The notes beneath the pieces are model-generated. The model ran no database searches. It was not told where the DNA came from and was given only the letters and a program-made list of their open reading frames with translations. From assembly GCA_039725955.1 (NCBI GenBank), contig CP091033.1, forward strand, positions 1,302,001-1,366,000: DNA of 64,000 nt. The letters run 5' to 3'. The stretch is from Sinorhizobium sp. B11. Its GTDB lineage: Bacteria > Pseudomonadota > Alphaproteobacteria > Rhizobiales > Rhizobiaceae. Both the position numbers and the translations under genes were made by a program. Shown one piece after another: positions 7,055 through 15,442 of this stretch; within the stretch, counting starts at the first letter, position 1; each line of letters opens with the position of its first letter.

Positions 7055-8727
7055 TTGAAGCCATACCCTCGGCACCTATCCTCAGCGTTCGCAATCTCAA
7101 TGTCGATGCGCGAACGCCGGAAGGTCGCAAACCGGTTCTGAAAAATATCAGCTTTGATTTGGCGAGCGGCGAAACGCTTTGCCTTGCCGGAGAATCCGGT
7201 TCGGGCAAATCGGTGACGTCGCTGTCGATCATGGGCTTGCTGCCGAAGGCCTCGCTTCAAGTCGCCTCCGGCAGCATCATGCTCGGCGAACGCGATCTGC
7301 TGAAACTTTCCGACAGGGCCATGCGCGGCGTGCGCGGCGGCGATATTGCCATGGTCTTCCAGGAGCCGATGACGTCACTCAACCCGGTCATGTCGATCGG
7401 CGCACAGCTGACGGAGGCGATCCGCGAGCATCAGGGCAGCGAGAACGCCGAAGCGACTGCATTACAGATGCTCGATGCGGTGCAGATCACCGATCCGGCA
7501 AAACGCCTGAAACAATATCCGCATGAACTTTCCGGCGGGATGCGGCAACGCGTGATGATCGCCATGGCGCTCTCCTGCCGTCCCAAGGTGCTGATCGCCG
7601 ACGAGCCCACCACCGCGCTCGACGTCACCGTACAGGCGCAGATCCTGAAGCTGATGCGCGAGCTGAAATCAGAATTCGGCACCTCGATCATCCTGATCAC
7701 CCATGACATGGGCGTCGTCGCCGAAATGGCCGACCGCGTCATCATCATGCAGAATGGTGGCATCGTCGAGGAGGGCCCGGCCGTCGGCATTTTCCGTACC
7801 CCGCGGCAAACCTATACGCAGCAGTTACTCTCCGCCGTACCACGCCTGGGCGCGTTTGCAGGCACGGACGGCCCGCCGCGTATCACCTCACGCAGCGTCG
7901 AGACCTTGCGTCCCGATCGCACACCAGTACTGAATGTGCGTGGTCTCAATGTCACCTATGGCGGTGCTGCGAGCTTTCTCTTCAAGGGCAAGGCGCCTGC
8001 CGCGGCAGTCAGCGACGTCTCCTTCGATATTTTGCCCGGCGAAACCCTCGGCCTCGTCGGCGAAAGCGGTTCGGGAAAATCGACGACCGGCAAGGCCGTG
8101 CTCGGCCTCATTCCTTTCACGGGCGATGTGGTCATCGACGGCCGCAACATCGCAGGGCTCAGCCATCGAGACATGCAGCCCATACGCCGCACGGCGCAGA
8201 TGATCTTTCAGGATCCCTATGCCTCGCTCGACCCTCGCATGGCGGTGGGCGCTGCGATCGCCGAACCGCTAGTCATACACGGTATCGCCAGTAAGTCCGA
8301 GCGGCAGGACAGAGTTGCGGAACTTCTGCGCCGCGTCGGTCTGACGACGGACGCCGCCACACGCTATCCGCATGAATTCTCTGGCGGCCAGCGCCAGCGC
8401 ATCTGCATTGCGCGCGCACTTGCACTTGAACCCAAGCTCATCGTTGCCGACGAAAGCGTTGCGGCACTCGACGTCTCCGTGCGCGCCCGCGTGCTCGACC
8501 TGATGCTGGAACTGCAGGAGAGCATGGGGCTCTCCTATCTCTTCATCTCGCATGACATGGCGGTTGTCGAACGCATGTCCCATAAGGTCGCCGTCATGCG
8601 TAGCGGCAGGATCGTCGAAACCGGCACTCGCCGTCAAATTTTCGAACACCCGGCAGAGGATTACACGAAGGCCCTGATGGCTGCCGTTCCGATCCCCGAT
8701 CCTGAAGCGCGGCGAGCGCAGGTCTGA
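7051..8727 (+). CDS. ABC transporter ATP-binding protein, two fused nucleotide-binding domains (DppD-DppF)
   Basis: The 558-residue protein contains two full ABC ATPase domains: Walker A GESGSGKSV near residue 50 and GESGSGKST near residue 337, signatures LSGGMRQRVMIAMAL and FSGGQRQRICIARAL, and Walker B VLIADEPTTALD and LIVADESVAALD. The second Walker B has Ser in place of the usual Pro-Thr pair (ADESVAALD), a common variant. It should power the DppBC-type channel encoded upstream. The GTG start overlaps the amidase stop, so it is translationally coupled. It is the last gene of the operon. Confidence 0.92.
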   Translation: MIEAIPSAPILSVRNLNVDARTPEGRKPVLKNISFDLASGETLCLAGESGSGKSVTSLSIMGLLPKASLQVASGSIMLGERDLLKLSDRAMRGVRGGDIAMVFQEPMTSLNPVMSIGAQLTEAIREHQGSENAEATALQMLDAVQITDPAKRLKQYPHELSGGMRQRVMIAMALSCRPKVLIADEPTTALDVTVQAQILKLMRELKSEFGTSIILITHDMGVVAEMADRVIIMQNGGIVEEGPAVGIFRTPRQTYTQQLLSAVPRLGAFAGTDGPPRITSRSVETLRPDRTPVLNVRGLNVTYGGAASFLFKGKAPAAAVSDVSFDILPGETLGLVGESGSGKSTTGKAVLGLIPFTGDVVIDGRNIAGLSHRDMQPIRRTAQMIFQDPYASLDPRMAVGAAIAEPLVIHGIASKSERQDRVAELLRRVGLTTDAATRYPHEFSGGQRQRICIARALALEPKLIVADESVAALDVSVRARVLDLMLELQESMGLSYLFISHDMAVVERMSHKVAVMRSGRIVETGTRRQIFEHPAEDYTKALMAAVPIPDPEARRAQV

Positions 8728-9228
8728 GTTTCCCGGACGCGGAGCAGAGCGCCTCCTTTGGAGCCTTGTAGCGTTGCCTCGGCCGCCGCGAATCGTCACA
8801 AGAAATCGAATTGCGGCACCGTCGAATTGGCGGTCCCGCCTGCCACATAAAACCTATATTTCAGCCGCACTTTCTCTCGGCAGCCCTTCAAGATGGGCAA
8901 ATACAGGCTCGCGGCAGCAGGATATTTGATTGATTCAGGCTTCAGCGACAGACCGCCGTGCCCCATTTGCGCTCGGCCAATCCGGCTAAGTCGTACTAAT
9001 ATAGCCATATTTCGCCATTCTGTTTTACGTCTTGTTAATACCCGCCCAAGGAGTGTTGTACTTCTGTCACACACATGGCGGTTTAGTTAGAATTCTCTGT
9101 AAAATGAGACCATTCCTTGTTGAGCCCTCCTGCCTTTCGGTTATTTTAGGCCTTACCGAATTAATCGGGCTTTATCAGAGGGGACGTTCTTTCGTGGAAC
9201 GCACTCGAACTTAGGAGATTGGCTTTCC
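8728..9228. other. Long intergenic region upstream of the porin gene
   Basis: About 500 bases without a credible coding frame; short frames here lack ribosome sites and family features. The last 250 bases are A/T-richer than the surroundings, as expected for a strong regulated porin promoter with a long leader. I could not place a -35/-10 pair with confidence. Confidence 0.5.
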
Positions 9229-10296
9229 ATGAACATTCGTATGATGTTGCTTGGTTCCGCAGCTGCCCTCATCGCTGCACCGGCATTCGCAGCAGACGCA
9301 ATCGTCGCTGCCGAGCCGGAACCGGTTGAATACGTTCGCGTCTGCGACGCCTACGGCACCGGCTACTTCTATATCCCGGGCACGGAAACCTGCCTGAAGA
9401 TCGAAGGTTACATCCGTTTCCAGGTCAACGTCGGCTCGAACGTCGGCGGTGACAACGACTCTGACTGGGATGCTGTAACCCGTGGTCAGGTTCAGTTCAC
9501 GGCCAAGAGCGACACCGAGTACGGTCCGCTCACCGGCGTTATCGTTCTCCAGGCCAATGCCGACAATGCAACGGACCAGGACACGATCCTCGACTCCGCT
9601 TACCTCGACGTCGCGGGCTTCCGCGCTGGTCTCTTCTACTCCTGGTGGGACGATGGCCTCTCCGGCGAAACCGACGATATCGGTTCTGTCGTAACGCTGC
9701 ATAACTCGATCCGTTATCAGTACGAAACCGGTTCCTTCTACGCCGGCATCAGCGTCGACGAACTGGAAGACGGCGTATACCAGGGTGACTTCGATCCGGC
9801 CCTCGGCGAACTCGTCCCCAACGACGGCCCGAACAATGTCGGCGTTGCCTTCGGCATCGGCGGCACGGCTGGCGCCTTCAGCTACCAGATCACCGGCGGC
9901 TGGGACTTCGACAACGAAGACGGCGCAATCCGCGCTATGGGTACGGCTGAACTCGGCCCGGGCACGCTCGGCCTCGCTGCTGTCTACTCCAGCGGCCCGA
10001 ACTCCTACTACTCGACGGCTGAATGGGCAGTTGCTGCCGAATACGCCATCAAGGCAACGGACAAGCTGAAGATCACTCCTGGTGTTCAGTATTACGGCAA
10101 CTACATCGGCGGTCACAGCGCGTTCGACACCGTTCCGGATGACTTCGACGGTACCGGCGACGCCTGGAAGGTCGGTCTGACGGTTGATTACCAGATCGTC
10201 GACAACTTCTACGCCAAGGCTTCCGTCCAGTACCTGGATCCGGAAGATAGCGACGACTTCACGACGGGTTACTTCCGCCTGCAGCGTTCGTTCTAA
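9229..10296 (+). CDS. Outer-membrane porin, alphaproteobacterial RopA/Omp2 family
   Basis: The 355-residue precursor has a signal peptide (MNIRMMLLGSAAALIAAPAFA, cleavage before ADA near residue 22) followed by the family-typical N-terminus VEYVRVCDAYGTGYFYIPGTETCLKIEGYIRF with two cysteines. Alternating beta-strands run to the C-terminal Phe (LQRSF), the signal for the BAM complex. It should form a trimeric 16-strand diffusion pore. The gene is monocistronic: a long leader precedes it and a strong terminator follows. The ribosome site TAGGAG lies a suitable distance before ATG 9229. Rhizobia usually carry several paralogues, so which one this is cannot be said. Confidence 0.92.
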   Translation: MNIRMMLLGSAAALIAAPAFAADAIVAAEPEPVEYVRVCDAYGTGYFYIPGTETCLKIEGYIRFQVNVGSNVGGDNDSDWDAVTRGQVQFTAKSDTEYGPLTGVIVLQANADNATDQDTILDSAYLDVAGFRAGLFYSWWDDGLSGETDDIGSVVTLHNSIRYQYETGSFYAGISVDELEDGVYQGDFDPALGELVPNDGPNNVGVAFGIGGTAGAFSYQITGGWDFDNEDGAIRAMGTAELGPGTLGLAAVYSSGPNSYYSTAEWAVAAEYAIKATDKLKITPGVQYYGNYIGGHSAFDTVPDDFDGTGDAWKVGLTVDYQIVDNFYAKASVQYLDPEDSDDFTTGYFRLQRSF

Positions 10297-10311
10297 TCTG
10301 AACATTGAAGA

Positions 10312-10337
10312 CCCCGGGATCGCATCCTGGGGTTTTT
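10312..10337 (+). terminator. Rho-independent terminator of the porin gene
   Basis: CCCCGGGAT (10312-10320) and ATCCTGGGG (10324-10332) pair over nine positions (one G-U) with a CGC loop, followed by five T. It starts 15 bases after the porin stop. Confidence 0.85.
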
Positions 10338-10679
10338 CATCACAGGCTTCTGCTTTGGTGACCTCCAATTCAGAAGAAGGAGGTCGGTTCGGTTCCCTGC
10401 CGGATCGGCCTCACCCATCGATACAGAATTCCACTCCTGTAGATGGTTCTCGCTCGCCCTCAGCCGAGGGCGAGCCTTTTCCTTGACGGGAACGTCCATC
10501 GGACGAGGTCTTTGTCGGCGGCTGAGGACCTGAAGTCTCAGTCGCCGATTTCCTTTGAGAAAAAATCGCAGCCGGTAGGCGCAACAGTGTCTGGTCGCCG
10601 GCCAGAATTCCGCCAGCCTTGTAGAAGGGCGAGGAGAGTACCGGCCGCTTCCATACTCCGCGGCGAGATCGCCGCAGGC
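10338..10679. other. Gene-free region with two isolated strong hairpins
   Basis: No convincing coding frame was found between the porin terminator and the end of the DoxX-like gene. GCTCGCCCTC (10452-10461) and GAGGGCGAGC (10466-10475) form a perfect 10-bp stem with an AGCC loop followed by CTTTTCC, which resembles a plus-strand terminator that belongs to no visible gene. CGGCGGCTGAG (10516-10526) and CTCAGTCGCCG (10537-10547) form a second stem. A small RNA ending near 10482 is possible. Confidence 0.4.
10452..10480 (+). terminator. Orphan intrinsic-terminator-like hairpin
   Basis: Perfect 10-bp GC-rich stem with a four-base loop and CTTTT after it, 115 bases beyond the porin terminator. 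It may end a small RNA or act as a second terminator for the porin. Confidence 0.55.
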
Positions 10680-11055
10680 TCAGACTATATTCAGTGGTAT
10701 CAACTGGCGCAGTCTCTGGTCCCGCAGATAAAGGCCGCCCCAGGTGGCAGCCCCGAGAAGCAAGCTTACGATCTGGGGTGGCGTAAAAAAACTCGCCCAG
10801 ACGGAAGTGCGTGCAAATGGCGCCGCCGAGGAAAGCGGTCACCAGTATAGCACCAAGGAAAGCTGTTTTCGGAACAGCATAAAGGATCGCGCAGATCGCG
10901 ATAATCATGCCGAGCACCGGGGCGAGGTTGACGGGGAAACCGGTTGCTTCCATTTCCGTCCGTATGAAATCAGGTGCAAAAAGGTTGGTGGCCGCATCAG
11001 CAAGAAGCAGAACAACAACCAGTGCTGACAGAATTCGCCCGATCCAGATCGACAT
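10680..11055 (-). pseudogene. DoxX-like small membrane protein gene with a one-base frameshift
   Basis: From ATG 11055 (AGAGGGAG upstream) the frame encodes MSIWIGRILSALVVVLLLADAATNLF and further DoxX-like membrane spans up to HFRLGEFF. Here a run of seven T (plus-strand A at 10785-10791) shifts the frame into a GC-rich read-through. Removing one T restores TPPQIVSLLLGAATWGGLY and LRDQRLRQLIPLNIV with a stop at 10680-10682, giving a normal 124-residue protein with four membrane spans. The break may be a real mutation, a sequencing error in the homopolymer, or a slippage site. DoxX-like proteins are quinone/thiol-related membrane proteins of uncertain role. Confidence 0.75.
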
Positions 11056-11208
11056 TGTCGCTCCCTCTTTAGTTGCCGGTCGCAAGCTGGCTTATGGAGC
11101 GATCTGGATGTTGTCAATTCGTCGGCAATCTCGCAATCAGCAATTTTGCGTGTCCGCGTTTGGTAACGCCTGAACTCCGAACCTTGCGGCTTCCGACGGC
11201 TGCGCTAG

Positions 11209-11925
11209 CTATTTCTCTCTCGCCGAGGCGAAGACCACACTGGCATCGCTGACGATTTCCACATGCGAATAGGCAGCCTTTGCAGCGGCGGCACCATCTG
11301 CCCGCATGATCGCGGTGACGATGACGTCGTGCTCGTCATAAGACTTCGCGAGCCGACCCGGCAGCCGGAACTGCGCGCGCCGGAAAGGCGCGAGCCGGGC
11401 CCGGCTTTGGGTTACCAGCTCATAGATATGCTCGTTGTGTGCGCCGCGATAGAGCCGGGTGTGGAATTCGGTATTGTGAACGGCATAGTCCTCTTCCGCA
11501 CCCTGATGCACGAGCCGTGCAGACGCACGATGTTCGATTTCCAGCATACGCCGCTCGTCAACCGTCATCCTCTCGGCGGCTAGACGTGCGCAAACGCCTT
11601 CGAGCTCGGCCATCGCCTCGAACATCGAATGCAAGTAGGTCTCGGTTACATTGGTGACGACAGCGCTGCGGTTCGGCTCGCGATCGACGAGCCCCATTGC
11701 TCCGAGTTCGCGAAGCGCCTCGCGCACAGGCGTCCGCGACACTTCAAAACGAGCCGCCAGTGAAATCTCGTCAAGCTTGTCGCCCGGCAGTATCTGCCCG
11801 GTCACGATCATATCAGCAATTGCCCGCACCATCTGCTCGACGGTCGTTCCTGTCCGGATGATCTCTCTGCGCCTGACCTGCTTCAAGGAATGATTCTGCC
11901 AATTGAGCGATGCATACACATGCAT
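11209..11925 (-). CDS. GntR-family transcription regulator with FCD ligand domain (FadR/VanR type)
   Basis: The 238-residue protein has an N-terminal winged helix (about 20-90: TTVEQMVRAIADMIVTGQILPGDKLDEISLA and FEVSRTPVREALRELGAMGLV) and a C-terminal all-helical FCD domain with the metal/ligand His pattern NTEFHTRLY. It is divergent from the BMP transporter/biuret-hydrolase operon and is its probable regulator. Three TGCATACAC motifs lie between the genes; one overlaps the first codons of this gene, which suggests autoregulation. The start is uncertain: ATG 11925 was chosen, but a longer frame reaches 12009 and a TTG further in is possible. Confidence 0.88.
   Translation of the reverse strand: MHVYASLNWQNHSLKQVRRREIIRTGTTVEQMVRAIADMIVTGQILPGDKLDEISLAARFEVSRTPVREALRELGAMGLVDREPNRSAVVTNVTETYLHSMFEAMAELEGVCARLAAERMTVDERRMLEIEHRASARLVHQGAEEDYAVHNTEFHTRLYRGAHNEHIYELVTQSRARLAPFRRAQFRLPGRLAKSYDEHDVIVTAIMRADGAAAAKAAYSHVEIVSDASVVFASAREK
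11910..11919. promoter_or_regulatory. TGCATACAC motif at the start of the GntR gene
   Basis: TGCATACAC at 11911-11919 repeats the core of two longer sites at 12082 and 12161. It overlaps codons 3-5 of the regulator gene. Confidence 0.4.
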
Positions 11926-12081
11926 TGCTAGCACGGCAAAGTCAAATAGCACAGCAAGTTCTTGTTTAAAACAAGGAAATTGCCCTTTGCATGTCCCCTT
12001 CACTTTCATTCTGAAGCATCTGACGCCAAAATTAGCTGATTTTATAGACTCTGCATAGTTTTTGATCTTACGTGACTAAAA

Positions 12082-12096
12082 ATTGCATACACTTTT
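12082..12096. promoter_or_regulatory. Operator repeat 1 for the GntR regulator
   Basis: ATTGCATACACTTTT is present here and again, identical over 15 bases, at 12161-12175. TTGCATACA fits the TTGTATACAA-like half-palindromes bound by FCD-type GntR proteins. Confidence 0.55.
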
Positions 12097-12160
12097 TACA
12101 GCACTTTGCAGGCGTTCGAATATTTTCAATGAATTCAATAGAATGAAATCTGGCACGGTC

Positions 12161-12175
12161 ATTGCATACACTTTT
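12161..12175. promoter_or_regulatory. Operator repeat 2 for the GntR regulator
   Basis: Identical 15-base copy of the site at 12082-12096, 79 bases away and 45 bases before the first transporter gene, where a repressor would block transcription. Confidence 0.55.
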
Positions 12176-12219
12176 CCGTAACCAATGAACCGGCGAAACG
12201 CCGCAAGGGGAGCATTCTG

Positions 12220-13347
12220 ATGACCAAACTCCTTTCCATGAACCGTCGCCATTTCCTTCAGGCTTCCGCTGCCACCGCCCTGGTCGGCGCAGCCCCCGGC
12301 ATCCTCTCCTCGCGCGCCCTTGCGCAGACCGCGCTGACCGTCGGCTTCATCTATGTCGGCCCAAAGGATGACTATGGCTACAACCAGTCGCACGCCGAGG
12401 GCGCGGCTGCCGTCAAGGCGCTGCCTGGCATCACCGTCGTCGAAGAAGAGAACGTGCCCGAGACCGTCGACGTTCAGAAGACGATGGAATCGATGATCAA
12501 TCTGGACGGTGCGACGCTCATCTTCCCGACCTCCTTCGGCTACTTCGATCCCCACATGCTGGCCGTGGCAGCCAAATATCCCGATATCCAGTTCCGCCAT
12601 TGCGGCGGCCTCTGGCAGGAGGGCAAGAACCCGGCCAATACCGGCTCCTATTTCGGCTATATCTTCCAGGGCCAGTATCTGAACGGCATCGCCGCCGGCC
12701 ATGCGACGAAAAGCAAGAAGCTTGGCTTCGTCGCGGCAAAGCCGATCCCGCAGGTTCTGCAGAATATCAACGCCTTCCTGCTCGGCGCCCGCACGGTCGA
12801 TCCTGCTATCACCTGCCAGGTGATCTTCACTGGCGAGTGGTCGCTCGCCGTCAAGGAAGCCGAAGCCACCAACGCGCTGGTCGATCAGGGTGCCGATGTC
12901 ATCACCTGCCACGTCGACAGCCCGAAGGTCGTCGTCGAAACGGCCGCCGGCCGCGGAGCCTTCATCTGCGGCTACCACGCCAATCAGAGCCCGCTTGCCC
13001 CCGAGAAATATCTCACCGGTGCCGAATGGGCCTGGGGCAATGTCTACAGCGATTTCGTCAAGAAGGCGCAGGCCGGCGAAAAGCTCGGCAATTTCGTTCG
13101 CGGCGGCCTGAAGGACGGGTTTGTCAAGATGAGCGCGCTCGGCCCCGGCGTTTCCGAGGCAGGCCGCAGGGCCTTCGAAGCAACCCATGCGGAAATGATG
13201 AAGGGCGGTTTCTCGGTCTTCAAGGGACCGCTGAAGGATAACAAGGGCAGTTCAGTTGTGACTGCCGACAAGAGCTATGCCGAAGACGCGATCGAGCTCG
13301 AGAGCATGAATTATCTGGTCGAGGGCGTCGTCGGATCGACGGCGTAG
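12220..13347 (+). CDS. BMP-family ABC transporter substrate-binding protein
   Basis: The 375-residue precursor has a Tat-type signal (NRRHFLQASAATALVGAA, cleavage near ALAQT) and a PnrA/Med-like fold: GFIYVGPKDDYGYNQSHAEGA at about 41-61, TLIFPTSFGYFDPHM, and CHVDSPKVVVETAA. BMP-family proteins bind nucleosides, purines or related ring nitrogen compounds. AAGGGGAGC lies just before ATG 12220. It heads an operon that also encodes two cysteine hydrolases and a formamidase-like enzyme, so a urea-derived or heterocyclic nitrogen source is a reasonable inference. Confidence 0.9.
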   Translation: MTKLLSMNRRHFLQASAATALVGAAPGILSSRALAQTALTVGFIYVGPKDDYGYNQSHAEGAAAVKALPGITVVEEENVPETVDVQKTMESMINLDGATLIFPTSFGYFDPHMLAVAAKYPDIQFRHCGGLWQEGKNPANTGSYFGYIFQGQYLNGIAAGHATKSKKLGFVAAKPIPQVLQNINAFLLGARTVDPAITCQVIFTGEWSLAVKEAEATNALVDQGADVITCHVDSPKVVVETAAGRGAFICGYHANQSPLAPEKYLTGAEWAWGNVYSDFVKKAQAGEKLGNFVRGGLKDGFVKMSALGPGVSEAGRRAFEATHAEMMKGGFSVFKGPLKDNKGSSVVTADKSYAEDAIELESMNYLVEGVVGSTA

Positions 13348-13367
13348 ACCGTAGAGGGAGAAGCGCC

Positions 13368-14498
13368 ATGACCGTCCAGGCCAATGATCCCGCAATCCCA
13401 GTTGTTTCCGGAAAGCCGGCATCGTTGCGCCCCGTCCTCGAATGGATTGCGCGCCGTGCCGAACCAGTCGTCATCGGTCTTGCGGCCATCCTGATCGGTC
13501 TTGCGCTCTTCTCCCTGTTCATCCTGGCGATCGGAAAATCGCCGGCGATGCTTTTCCAGCTTATGTATACCGGCGGCTTCGGCAGCTGGTTTTCGGTGCA
13601 AAACAGCTTGAGCCGTGCCGCACCCCTTCTCCTGACGGCACTCTGCGTCGCCCTGCCCGCTCGCCTCGGCCTCGTCATCATCGGCGGGGAAGGAGCGGTC
13701 GTGCTGGGCGGCGTTGCTGCCGCGGCCATGGCCATGCCGCTTGCCGGTACTGCCCCTGTCTTCCTGACCCTTATTCTCATGGGCATTGCCGCCATGGTGG
13801 TCGGCGGCATCTGGATCGGCCTTGCCGGTTTCCTCCGCCACTATCGCGGTGTCAATGAGACGATTTCATCGCTGCTGCTATCGTACATTGCCATCGCTCT
13901 GATGAACCAGTTTGTCGAAGGGCCCCTGCGTGATCCCGCCAGTCTCAACAAGCCGTCCACCAAGCCGCTGCCCCCAGATTACATGCTCGGCAATATTCCC
14001 GGCATGGACGTGCATTGGGGCCTCGTCATCGGCATCGTCGCCTGCATTATCTCCTGGATCCTGATCGAGGTAACGAGCTTCGGCTTTGCCGCCCGCGTCG
14101 CCGGCGGCAATGTCCGCGCCGCCCAGATCCAGGGCCTTCCGGTTGGCAAGCTTATTGTCGGATTCACGGCGATCGCCGGCAGTTTCGCGGGGCTCGCCGG
14201 CATGGTCGAGGTCGCCGCAGTTCAAGGCAGCGCCAATGCCTCGCTCGCCGCAGGCTACGGCTATACCGGCATCCTCGTTGCCTTCCTCGCGCGCCACAAT
14301 CCGTTGGCGATTATTCCGGTCGCGATCCTGCTCGGCGGTATCGATGCTTCGGGCGGCCTCATCCAGCGCCGCATGGGCCTGCCGGATGCCACCGTTCTAG
14401 TGCTGCAGGGCACGCTCTTCATCGTCATCCTATTCTGCGAGACCTTTTACGGCCGCTTCAAGATCTTCAATCCCGACCTCTGGAAAAGGAGCCTCTGA
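13368..14498 (+). CDS. ABC transporter permease, BMP/nucleoside type (first of two)
   Basis: The 376-residue membrane protein belongs to the BPD_transp_2 superfamily, as do NupP/YufP-like permeases. It has about eight to ten hydrophobic spans, the FSVQNSLSRAAPLLLTALCVALPARLGLVIIGGEGAVVLGG segment (about 75-115) and the GNVRAAQIQGLPVGKLIV coupling loop. Its stop overlaps the next permease start (TGATG). Together they form the channel for the binding protein at 12220. Confidence 0.9.
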   Translation: MTVQANDPAIPVVSGKPASLRPVLEWIARRAEPVVIGLAAILIGLALFSLFILAIGKSPAMLFQLMYTGGFGSWFSVQNSLSRAAPLLLTALCVALPARLGLVIIGGEGAVVLGGVAAAAMAMPLAGTAPVFLTLILMGIAAMVVGGIWIGLAGFLRHYRGVNETISSLLLSYIAIALMNQFVEGPLRDPASLNKPSTKPLPPDYMLGNIPGMDVHWGLVIGIVACIISWILIEVTSFGFAARVAGGNVRAAQIQGLPVGKLIVGFTAIAGSFAGLAGMVEVAAVQGSANASLAAGYGYTGILVAFLARHNPLAIIPVAILLGGIDASGGLIQRRMGLPDATVLVLQGTLFIVILFCETFYGRFKIFNPDLWKRSL

Positions 14499-15424
14499 TG
14501 GAAGAGACAGGCATCGGCATATGGGGCGTGCCCCTGGCGATCCTCGCAGGCGCCATCCGCGTTTCCACGCCCTTCATCTTCGTCAGCCTCGGCGAGACGA
14601 TCACCGAGCGCTCCGGCCGCATCAATCTCGGGCTTGAAGGCACGCTGGTCTTCGGTGCGATGACAGCTTATGCCGTCGCGGTCATGAGCAATTCGCCGTG
14701 GCTCGGGGTACTCGCGGCAATGGCGACGGGCGCCGTCTTCGGTCTCGTCCATGGCTGGATCTGCAAATGGCCGAAGGTCAACGATATCGCCATCGGTATC
14801 GCCATGATGCAGTTCGGGCTCGGCCTTGCCTTCTTCCTCGGCAAGCCTTTCATCCAGCCGGCCGCGCCGCACCTGCCGGCAATACAGCTTGGTTTCTGGT
14901 CCAGCATGCCCCAGATCCAGGCCGCGCTGAATATCAACGTGCTCTTCCTGCTTGGGGCTGCCCTCGCCTTCATCCTCTGGTGGGCTTTCAAGAATACCCG
15001 GATCGGCTTGATCCTACGCGTCGTCGGCGACAGCACCGATGCCGCCCGCGCCATGGGCATCAATCCCGATCGCGTGCGACTGCTCGCCACCGCCGTCGGC
15101 GGTTCGCTGGCCGCCATCGGCGGCGCCTATCTGTCACTCTATTATCCCGGCTCCTGGAACGAGGGCATTTCGTCCGGCCAGGGCTTGATGGCCGTGGCGC
15201 TCGTCATCTTCGCCCGTTGGAATCCGATTGGCTGCTTCCTCGCCGCTCTTCTCTTCGGCGGTGCCGGCGCACTCGGCCCGGCATTACAATCGGTCGGCGT
15301 CACGCAGGGCTACTACCTCTTCTACGCGGCTCCCTACGTGCTGACGCTGGTCATCATGATCGCGACCTCCTCACCCACACGTTCGCTCGCCGGCGCGCCC
15401 GGCGCGCTTTCCCTGACGAAATAG
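14498..15424 (+). CDS. ABC transporter permease, BMP/nucleoside type (second of two)
   Basis: This 308-residue permease starts at ATG 14498, inside the stop of its partner, giving MEETGIGIWGVPLAILAGAIRVSTPFIFVSLGE. The family hallmark ITERSGRINLGLEGTLVFGA lies near residues 39-58 and the coupling loop DSTDAARAMGINPDRVRLLATAVGG near 183-207. A longer in-frame reading upstream would overlap the previous gene by almost 500 bases and is rejected. It is NupQ/YufQ-like. Confidence 0.9.
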   Translation: MEETGIGIWGVPLAILAGAIRVSTPFIFVSLGETITERSGRINLGLEGTLVFGAMTAYAVAVMSNSPWLGVLAAMATGAVFGLVHGWICKWPKVNDIAIGIAMMQFGLGLAFFLGKPFIQPAAPHLPAIQLGFWSSMPQIQAALNINVLFLLGAALAFILWWAFKNTRIGLILRVVGDSTDAARAMGINPDRVRLLATAVGGSLAAIGGAYLSLYYPGSWNEGISSGQGLMAVALVIFARWNPIGCFLAALLFGGAGALGPALQSVGVTQGYYLFYAAPYVLTLVIMIATSSPTRSLAGAPGALSLTK

Positions 15425-15442
15425 CATGAAAGGAGCCAAGCC

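Noticed and set aside
8796..9074. Possible small gene on the minus strand upstream of the porin
   Set aside because: No ribosome site, no domain, and composition like non-coding DNA.
10411..11085. A single 224-residue protein spanning the DoxX-like gene and the two hairpins
   Set aside because: After residue FF the frame encodes Arg/Ser-rich sequence running through hairpins. The other frame restores the normal DoxX-like end, so a frameshift is the better explanation.
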